64,000 bases of DNA from Desmodesmus armatus (taxonomy: Eukaryota; Chlorophyta; Chlorophyceae; Sphaeropleales; Scenedesmaceae), in contig VIIQ02000029.1 of assembly GCA_007449985.2 (NCBI GenBank), forward strand, positions 274,001-338,000, read 5' to 3'. The notes under the pieces are model-generated. The model was not told the DNA's origin and searched no databases. It saw only the letters and a program-made list of their open reading frames with translations. Position 1 is the stretch's first letter, and each line of letters opens with the position of its first letter. Below, piece by piece: positions 55,805-64,000 of this stretch. The position numbers were made by a program, and so were the translations under genes.

Positions 55805-56490
55805 CAGGCAGTGTGAATGTGTACTTGTCTTGCTTGCATTTTGCACAGCATTGCTGCACTCTTACTTGTACATGCTCACACTGGACAGCAAGATCTTATA
55901 AGGCTCTAGAGCCTGTCACTGAGTCATGCTTGCCATGTTCATGTGCGCTTCAAAAGGCCGCATCTTTCCATGCTCAATGCCTTGCACATGCTTGCATGTC
56001 ATTTAACTCTGTGTATATTGCAGGTACTTGTTGAAACAGGCAGGCCATAGGTGGCGCCTTGTTACTTTTCGAGGGATCAGCTGGCGCCTTGTTACGTTGG
56101 GGGTCAGCTTGTCATGCTGGCATTGCTATGTGAGCTCTTTCCCTGCGTGCTTGTCTGCGTCACCATGTGCATGTGCGTTCTTGGCCGCGCATCCGTTCAC
56201 TTTATGCCTTGTGCATGTTGCATGCTTCTTCAGCTTGTGTGCCACAGGTGGTTAGGCTGTCCTGAATAGGATTGGTGGCGCCTTGAGTTACAAGGGCGGG
56301 ACATGGATTGGGTCTCGGGGCTTGCGTCGGGTCGGCTGGGTCCTTGAGGCCTCTTTTTTGACGAACTGACTGACTGACTGGGGATGATCATGATGACCCA
56401 TGATGGGTTGGTGTCCCCTTTTGCCACTGGTCGGCAGCTTATGGCCTGACAGGCCCCATGTAACACAATCATCATCATCATCAACCATAG
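55805..56490 (+). mobile_element. composite of LINE 3' fragments
   Basis: 55808-56080 is a diverged copy of the 3' UTR at 44700-44950. 56100-56270 resembles the 3' part of copy 2. 56265-56390 is the (TGAC)n-type tail with a decayed TGTAAC. 56395-56485 is an (ATC)n-type end (CCCCATGTAACACAATCATC). Several insertions lie end to end in one orientation. Confidence 0.75.
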
Positions 56491-59400
56491 CTTCTGCTTG
56501 CTTGCTTTCGCGTGTAATACTCTAACTGGTTACCACAAACACCTACTTGATAAGTGGATGACACACACCGTCCAACCCTCAAGGGCAATACACACAAGCC
56601 AGCATCCACAGCAGCCAGTGACTATGTCAACGGTTGCTGCATCTCCACATGTGACAGAAAGCTTGACGCATGACCTCCACACATGCAGTGCTACAACAGG
56701 ACACAATCACCAGCAGTTTGATGCCACACTGGCAAGTGCCTTCAGCCCAGGCAACTTCTAAACCCATGCTCAACTGCTCAGCCCATTTCCCCCGCAAAGG
56801 GTTACAGCCCTTGTCGCTGAGGCTAGAATGAAAGACCCCTGAACCATCCTAAGCCTGAAAACCACACAGAAAACCGAGTCCCAAGGGGGAACTTCCCAGC
56901 ATCTGCATGCATATGCCAAACATGCTGTGCACAATGCAGAGGCCGTCTAGTGCTACAACAATTGGGGCCTTACGGTGGCTGCTAATCAAGTGCAGGCACG
57001 CTGTGGCAACATTCAAAGGAGCTTGGCATTTAGGCTGCAACTAGAAAAGCACAAGCAAACATGGGACATACCACTTGGCACTACATGCCAGCCAAGGGCA
57101 CACACCAACTCATGGCTCCTGAGCCCCCCAGCATGACATGCAGCAGGTATGAGACAGCAAATCAACGGGCTACCAGGTTCATGATGCAGACAGATCAAAC
57201 GGAAGGTCATCATGATGGTGCACTCTGTCAAAACTCAGCTCAGGTGCTAAGATGCACACAGTAGCTCCCCTGCGCAAGGCAGAACGGCACACAATACAAG
57301 CAAACACAGAACTGTCCTACTCCCCAACAGCAGGGACAACACAAAGCAACGCAAATGCTCAACGCAAAAGCAGTATTGTGACTACTTGCATAGGCGCTGC
57401 CGCACAGCCAGCCAGATGCAATCAGCCAGGCCCTAGCTGCTAGCGTTCAGCATACGGCTTGGCAGGCAACACCCATGCACTGCAGAAAATACTGCTTTGC
57501 AGAAAGTGACAGGCTGCCAAATCAGGCTGCATGCCACAGCTACCCTCAGCGCAGTTGTAGCACTGGTGGTCACTGCTGCTGCAAGAAGCAGCACACACAT
57601 ATGGCCCTCATCGCACACATGGAAGTCAACGCCTACGCATTGCCTGCGGCTGCACAATAGGCTGCCACGACCATCAATTGAGCACCACGCTGCACTGCAG
57701 GATGCAGGTCAAGCGGAAAAGTGCTGAGTATGTGGGTGGCACGAGCCTGAGCCTGCTGCCCCATTCTTGAGGTGTACACTGGGACGGGAAGCTGTCGGAC
57801 AGCTCACCAAAAGCAGCATGGTCACAAGCAAGGGCATGCAGCACACTCACATACAGAGCAACCCACACCACACGATCACAGTGTTTGTTGCCGGGGGCAT
57901 AATGGAACCTCACAAGGTTACGCTTGTGAAGCACACAGCCCTTCTCCTCCTCCTCACACATTCATACCACTGGTGGCTCGCTCTTCATATCGAAAACTGT
58001 TCAACAATAGTGTGATGCAACTCACGTATGCCTACAACAACTCCTCACCGCCTTAGAAGAAGGCGTGGCAACAACAAAATGCAATCTGATCAATTGTACC
58101 TGCCCGAGCTCTCGCTTGACATTCGTGCGACGGTGGCAGCAAGCACGCAAGGGCGCACAGTGCCGCCGTGTCGCACGGCAGGGTGCGCGCCGCGGTGACG
58201 CGACAGCCGCATGTCTGTCGATACGAGACACAAGGGACGTTCCCTACAATGCAACAACACATCAAGGCAACACACATGGTACACAACTCGTATGTAAAAA
58301 GACTGAGTACAGCGTCAACACAAGATCGTTTTGAGGTCAACCGGAAGCATGTGCAGCATAAAGGGTGCTGAAGCAGAGCCCACAGTCACACTGGCAAAGT
58401 GCTCCATGGGCCGTGGTGACACCAAAAACAAAGCCAGACGACCGTCGAACAGCACACCCCTCATCAGCACGACTCGTACTGCAGTGCAGCTGGTTGCCTG
58501 CCGTCACAAAAGCAACCCTTCTAAATGTAACATGTCACATTTGACTGAGCCTGAGCTGCATGCCAGGCTCAAGCCAAGTCACAAAAAAAGAAGAACATAC
58601 ATGCAGAACAGGCAGGCAATGCCATTGATGTGTGGCGAATGTGTCTGCGTGTAACATTTTCTTCCCCAAAAAAGAACAAAGAGCATGCAGTTACGTAAAG
58701 TACTTGAGCAAACTACAAAGGGAATGGCAAGGCACAGCAGTAAGGCAGCTCCTCTTAGCCGCTTTGCCGATGCGGCATCCAGTGCAAAGCAACGACAGCA
58801 GATGCGAAACAACAGCAGGAAATGCAAAGCAATGGCATCCTGCGTCAAGGCCACGTGATCAACTAGCTCTCCTGCCTGCGCATTGTACATGATGTGCTGT
58901 CAAGCACAAGGGGGTGGGCCGCACCTGCTGCGCATGATGCCGATGCAAATCAAATAGCAACAGAGGATTGCTCTCAACTTCTCCGGGAGACAGCAGCATG
59001 TAGGGTGCAGCATGCTGACAGGGCCCAGTTGCTTGCAGCGCCATTGCCGGAGCGTTGCAGCAAACCGCCAAAATTGGGCCCAGCACACATGCCGCTGACA
59101 TAACCACAGTCCCCTGAGTATGTGATGCCCTAGGTCAAGTCAAAGTGGATGCAGGAAATGCAACAACAACTCAACAACTCAACATGCATTGCAAGCAATC
59201 TAGTCAATGAGTCAACTGGTCAACTTGGTCAACTGTTATTGCTGTGATGCGATGCACCGTGTTGGAGTGCCAAACACGCCCTGCGTCAGCACGCTGGTGC
59301 TCAACTCTACTCAAAATATAGTCAAATGAACTAATCAACACTAGTCAAATCTGGACAGCATTCAACAGCAAAGCCAACATTCTGCAGCACGATTGAGTGC

Positions 59401-60985
59401 AGTGGGATGCAAGCAGGCTTATGCAGCCTGACAAGCACCCCACAGGCTGCTGCATCACTTCTTGCAAATGTTGCTGGTGTGCACCCAGCCGTCAGCACGG
59501 GTGCACAATATTGTACAGCTGAGCTGTGTACACATGCTGTCATTGGATCTGCCCCACACCACCCCAACGACTGCGCGCAGACCCAGTGGGCCGCTCATGG
59601 GTAGGCACAGCTAGGTGACTTCTGCGCACATTGAAGATTGTGAAAGGGTGGTAAACCCAACAAAAAAGGTGGACACAGCAACGTAGATGTGACAGCAAGC
59701 AAGGACAACACCAGACAGGACTTACACACGAGAAGCGTGTGAAGCTGCTAACACCATGCAAGCTACAACAAAACCCCAGGTGCGAATGACACTACAAGTA
59801 ATCAAGGAATGAACCAGCCATTGTGACACGGATGGCGCACGCAAGTGAAAATGGGGCGCCTAGGGCCCAGGAGGGGTGGTGACAGGCCGGCTAAGGGTTT
59901 GGATGAAGGGCTGAACCCTGGATCCCTAAACCCTGACTCTCAGCAGCAGCCACAACAGGAGCAGACATGCAGGCAGTTGGGCTCTACAGCTGAGAATATG
60001 AGGTGAGGCTGCAGCAGCAAAACGGGCCTGGTGAGGCACATTTGCTGGACAAGCTACTGAACAGATGACGTCAGTGCTTGCTTCTGCAGCCTTCGCACGC
60101 GCAGGGAGGGTTTGAGCCCGCGGCAGGTAGCCGTCAAACACTATGGTCTCAGCACAACAGACTCAAGGCTCTACAGAGCGAATGCAACACTCAGTCTGTC
60201 ACCTGGTGACCCTCAAGACCCAGGACAGAGACCCTCTGATCAAATCAACAGCAACACATACCCCATCAAGCAACAACCTAAGCACCTAAGCCCAGCCACT
60301 GCGGTGCGGTGAAACCACGCACCCTACCAACACAAACTCTGTCAAATACTTCAGGCAACAGCCAGCAATTTGGATGATGGGGTATGCAGCAGGACATTGG
60401 AGGCAGCACCCCAACACACTCCTGGTTGAAGAGGGGCAGGGGAAGGGACACCGGGTCCCAATCACCCCCGACCCAAGCCCTAAACATGGTCCGGGCCCTT
60501 TCAAGCACTTATTGCAGTGCTTGGCGGCTTCAACAGGAGGAAAAATGACGGGGTGCCGCTGCAGAACATGCGCGTAGGTATAGGAAAGCAAGCAAATCGA
60601 CTCTACACAAGGTGCAAGAAGAGAGGCCAGGCACTGTCTGTGCCGCAACAGCAGCGGGGCTGATTGAGCTACCCAGCACACAGACAACACTTTTTTTGCG
60701 GCGACCATCCTGCAGAACGGGGCCACAAAAACAAAAAAACAACCTACATTGTACACGCCCATACCCTAACCTGGTGCTAGCAATCTATGCAAAAAGCGCA
60801 AAAGGAATGTCACGCCCAGCCACTGAGTGGATCAACAATACAAAAGCTTCCAGGCCCTGGATCAGACTCGGCTTTATGCAGAAGCTCTAGAGAATGCTCT
60901 CCAGGCAGACGAAGAATGAGGATGCTCAATCTTCGGTGGCGGCAACAACTCCTGACCGTACAGTCGATGTCATCGTCGATTGCCG
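56491..60985. other. long intergenic region, no gene recognised
   Basis: 4.5 kb in which I find no domain, convincing exon chain or RNA gene on either strand. The part nearest 60985 may be the 3' UTR of the hydrolase-like gene. Confidence 0.4.
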
Positions 60986-63923
60986 TCACACCGTCTGCTT
61001 GCTGAGCGTCTTCATCCAGCCGACGATCTCAGGATCAGCGTAAGTGCCTTCAGGGCTCATGCTGATGGGATGCACGGCTGCTACGTCGAACGAACCGACG
61101 CTCCACACGAAGGCCGCGTCGACCTTAACGTGGGGGCCTCCACCGTGGCGCAGGAAACCGAGGAGGTTGTGGAACCACTGGCGACGATAGTTGCGGTAGT
61201 CCGCCCTCTTCCAGGGATCCTGCGCCACGTTGTACACGGCCCAGATGCCGCGTTCGACGTTCTGCACGAGGGAGTGGAGGTCCTCTGCCGTGCTCCTGCA
61301 AGGGATAGGCAGCAAAACAGCAACACCTGTGTCAGACACTCGTGTTTTGGGTGAAGAAAGCCAGCGCACATGCTGGCACCTGCAGGATGTTTATGTTGAC
61401 TCTGAAGGGCCTGCATTGTCACAGTTAGAAGAAGAAGAAGAAGAAGGGGTTACAGGGCGACACACGCAGCTACGCTGCAACGACACCCAGCATCGGAAGG
61501 GAACCAAAGTCCTTTGCATTGTCACAGTTTCTGAAGCCTCCTGCTGCTGTTGTGTGAACAGGGAACACACAGCAGCATTCAAGCACAGTGTCGCACCTGC
61601 CATCATGGGAGCCGCCGCCAACGCCCACTTCGCTGAACAGGAAGTCCTTGTTGTTGTTGAGCACCAGCTTCTTCAGGTTGATGCCGAAGAAACCCAACTC
61701 GTACGCACAGGTGGTGAAGGGCAACTGCAGGCGGGGACGGCAACAAGACGCAGCAGGCAGTGGCACAGCTTGTCAACATAGTGTTGATGGATCAACAGTG
61801 CTGGTGCACCGTGCTGGGCAGTTGAATGGTGTTGATGATAGCAAGCACGCACAACAATCATTTGCAAGCTCGGGCACTGGGGCGCTTCTCATGCAGTCAG
61901 CCAACACTGTTGGAAAGGCTGGTTGCTACACATTGGTAAGATGTTCTGCTGTTCAAGACCGGCATGTATGACGGTGTTTTGAGTCAGCTTTCACAGGCTG
62001 GTTTGTGAAGCCAAAACGTTTGATGGCATCACCCTCAATGATCCTCACCTCAAAGCTTTGGAAGGTCATCTGCAATGGCATAGGTGCATAGTGGCTGAGC
62101 CCCAGCACATCCACGTTCCCAAACAGCTGCCGCAGGGCAGGCAGGTTGAACTGGGACTTGATGGACTCCTTGTTGTCATTGTAGGCCTGGGAAGCACACG
62201 GTGGTAGGGTGTGGAGCAGCAGACAGGCAATGATGTCAGCAGTGCTCCGTGCTTTGCAGTTTTGGCAGTGCAAACTGGGAGAGGGATGGACAAGCTCGGC
62301 CTGAGGCGGCATGTTGATCCTGTAGCAGCATGATCCAGCATGATCCAGAGCCACTGCCGCAATGCTGACTGTGCATGTGCCATGCGCATGCTCTGCTGGT
62401 GCTGGGAGCTAGAGCTTCTGATAGTTCCATACGCTGTTCAGAAGGGCAAATCATAGCAGAACCCGTCAGCTGGCCCAGCCTGGCAGGCAAGACCTAAGCA
62501 CGGCTGCCATGCTGGCAGCCGTGCACAGGGGGCTGTGCTTACCTTTGCATAGCTTGAGTTGTACTGCGCTGCCGTCGCGCCGTTGGGCACGGTGAAGCAG
62601 TTGCCGCAGACCTTGTTCCAGTGCAGCGCGATGCCGACCTTCACGTTGGCGCCCTGCTTGCCGCGTTGCAGTGTACCCCGGTACTTGGAGACCAGCTTCG
62701 AGTACTCCTGGGGGTAGCGCCACACGGAGCGGCCCATCTCGCCCGCGATCATGAACCACACCTGGCGCAGCAGCAGGAGCAGCAGGCGCACATGCAGGCA
62801 GCAGAGAAAGTCAGTTTCACTGTGTTGCGCTGCATGCGGGGTGGCACTGTCTACCAACTGATCAGGGTCAGCGCATGCAACAGTTTGTTCTTGGCAAGCA
62901 TGCCTGGAACATCAGTAGTACCACAGTCACAGCATTAGTAATGCTCCCACCTAAGCACTATGCGTCGCTGTGCGCACACCTTCTGATTGGCCACATGACT
63001 GTCCTGAGTGCTCAGCCCAAATAACCTCCACATGCCATACACAAGGTTGCCGCGCACACCACCCAAAGATGCAGACGATTCCAACTCAGTACACTGCCAT
63101 CATGGCGGCGGCCGCTCCAAGAAACACAAATGCAATGGTAGCTCAGTCACCATCTCACTTTTGTGGATGGCCGCGTGACTGTCCTCAGTGCATCAGCCGC
63201 AGGGCGCACCACCACGTCCTCGTAGGTGAAGCCCTCGTACTGCTGCAGGGGGTTGAACTCCAGCTCGTTGCGCCAGGACCCCTGGTCGTGGTCAATGTGG
63301 TTCAGGATCTGAACCCCAGTGAAGCCGCCCTGGATCGCTGCACGGAAGCAGGTCTGCAGACGCACATGGCAGGGTCAGCGGCAGGGCACGAAGAATGAAT
63401 CATCAGCGAGTGGTGTGTCCCCGGGACATGATCCCTGTGAGGAGATGAGCCCAGGCGCATTGCACAGGTTCTGAGGTCTGGAGCACTGTCAGAGGCTTGG
63501 GGAACAGCAAACAACGCAGTGTGGGCACTGTGGAAGCAAATGCACTGCCGAGTGGACTCTCTTCTACAGCGCTTACACTGCTACATTTGCTGTTCCTCAA
63601 GCCCCCGACAGCATTCTACTCTGGTGATGTGGCCTGAGAACTGCTGTGGCCGGCGGGCTCTGCCGTAGTCAGGTTCAAAGTTGGACAAGTTCTCTTCTCG
63701 ACAGGGCTCAGCAACCCAGGGCCTGCCGCACACATGCAGACACTGCCAGTGTGCACTCATTGTCAACGCACCTGCAGTCCCTTCTTCCACTTGTTTATGA
63801 GAGCGTTGTCTGGCCGCAGGAACTGCACCCCGCTGGCGTCGACGCTCTTGAAGGCATAGTGCTGCACGCTCTGGGCGCTCCCCAACCAGTGGGCAGTCAC
63901 GACCAAAGAGAAACGCTTGCCTC
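60986..63923 (-). CDS. TIM-barrel glycoside-hydrolase-like protein (3' part of gene)
   Basis: Six phase-consistent exons on the minus strand: 63923-63772, 63353-63159, 62761-62543, 62186-62049, 61724-61597, 61295-60986; about 380 residues are visible, ending KTLSKQTV and a stop. The first visible exon starts mid-codon, so the gene extends past the window edge. The order of segments looks like a (beta/alpha)8 barrel: VQILNHIDHDQG, VWFMIAGEMGRSVW, VKVGIALHWNKVCG, VDVLGLSHYAP, FLFSEVGVGGG and VDAAFVWSVGSFD. In clan GH-A enzymes the acid/base Glu lies after strand 4 and the nucleophile Glu after strand 7. The Glu in AGEMG and the Glu in FSEVG occupy such positions (inference). I cannot assign a GH family or substrate. 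A secretion signal, if any, lies outside the window. Confidence 0.7.
61427..61514 (-). mobile_element. 88-bp retro-insertion with 15-bp target duplication
   Basis: TGCATTGTCACAGTT flanks the insert at 61412-61426 and 61515-61529. Read on the minus strand it is the end of the (TTC)n-tailed element (CCCTGTAACCCC plus TTC repeats). It sits in the last intron of the hydrolase-like gene. Confidence 0.88.
62986..63018 (-). repeat. probable ghost of the 3' edge of the hydrolase-like exon at 63353-63159
   Basis: GATTGGCCACATGACTGTCC mirrors GGATGGCCGCGTGACTGTCC at 63163, about 175 bp further into the intron. The following TGAGTGCTCAGCCC resembles TCAGTGCATCAGCC. Confidence 0.6.
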
Positions 63924-64000
63924 CTGAAGCACACACCGCACACCAACAGCAGTAGCAGCAGCATCAGCAGCAAGAGGCAGTGATGTCAGTCTGCATGCGT

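Noticed and set aside
60286..60762. 158-residue minus-strand open frame rich in Cys, Leu and Val
   Set aside because: No domain and no convincing start or splice sites; it could be 3' UTR of the hydrolase-like gene.

Overview
The window looks like nuclear DNA of a green alga (Chlorophyta, probably Chlorophyceae). This is inferred from intron-rich genes with GT-AG introns, CAG/GCA-rich coding tracts (Gln, Ala and Ser runs), a PHT4-type plant transporter, a class XI myosin-type tail domain, and retroelement 3' ends carrying TGTAA, the usual green-algal polyadenylation signal. No species can be named from the sequence alone. The exon coordinates below are manual models. They were checked by reading-frame phase across each intron, but not by transcripts.

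Layout. 0.7-7.6 kb holds two leucine-rich-repeat (LRR) genes in convergent orientation, both broken. The plus-strand gene is split by a 759-bp TA-flanked inverted-repeat transposon and has a frameshift near its end. The minus-strand gene has one in-frame TAA. 9.1-17.7 kb (minus) is a gene for a protein that matches the globular tail (DIL domain) of class XI myosins but has no motor domain. Its introns are filled with tandem copies of its own exon edges. It is transcribed divergently from a PHT4-family anion transporter gene (18.1-22.9 kb, plus). Next come a five-RRM, probably organelle-targeted RNA-binding protein (24.6-30.1 kb, plus), an Aurora kinase (30.5-33.8 kb, plus) and a DCAF8-type WD40 protein (34.7-43.0 kb, plus).

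The last large intron of the DCAF8-type gene holds nested retroelement insertions and a tRNA-Leu(CAG) gene. An inverted second copy of that tRNA lies just past the 3' end of the gene. 43.3-46.9 kb is a pile of non-LTR retrotransposon (LINE) 3' ends. 48.2-54.1 kb (minus) encodes a ten-exon Crypton-type tyrosine recombinase with R...HxxR...Y residues and a GCR1_C-like DNA-binding end. 54.5-56.5 kb is more repeat and LINE debris, and 56.5-61 kb has no gene I can support. 61.0-64.0 kb (minus) is the 3' part of a gene for a TIM-barrel, glycoside-hydrolase-like protein that runs off the window edge.

The most unusual feature is shared by at least three unrelated genes (DIL, DCAF8 and the hydrolase-like gene). 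Their introns carry one to six extra copies of the adjacent exon edge, usually including the splice site, and the coding part is often conserved at the protein level. One of these is a 52-bp, seven-copy minisatellite in which every unit carries a 5' splice site. Three further introns in three different genes each carry an unrelated long hairpin with 52-58-bp arms.
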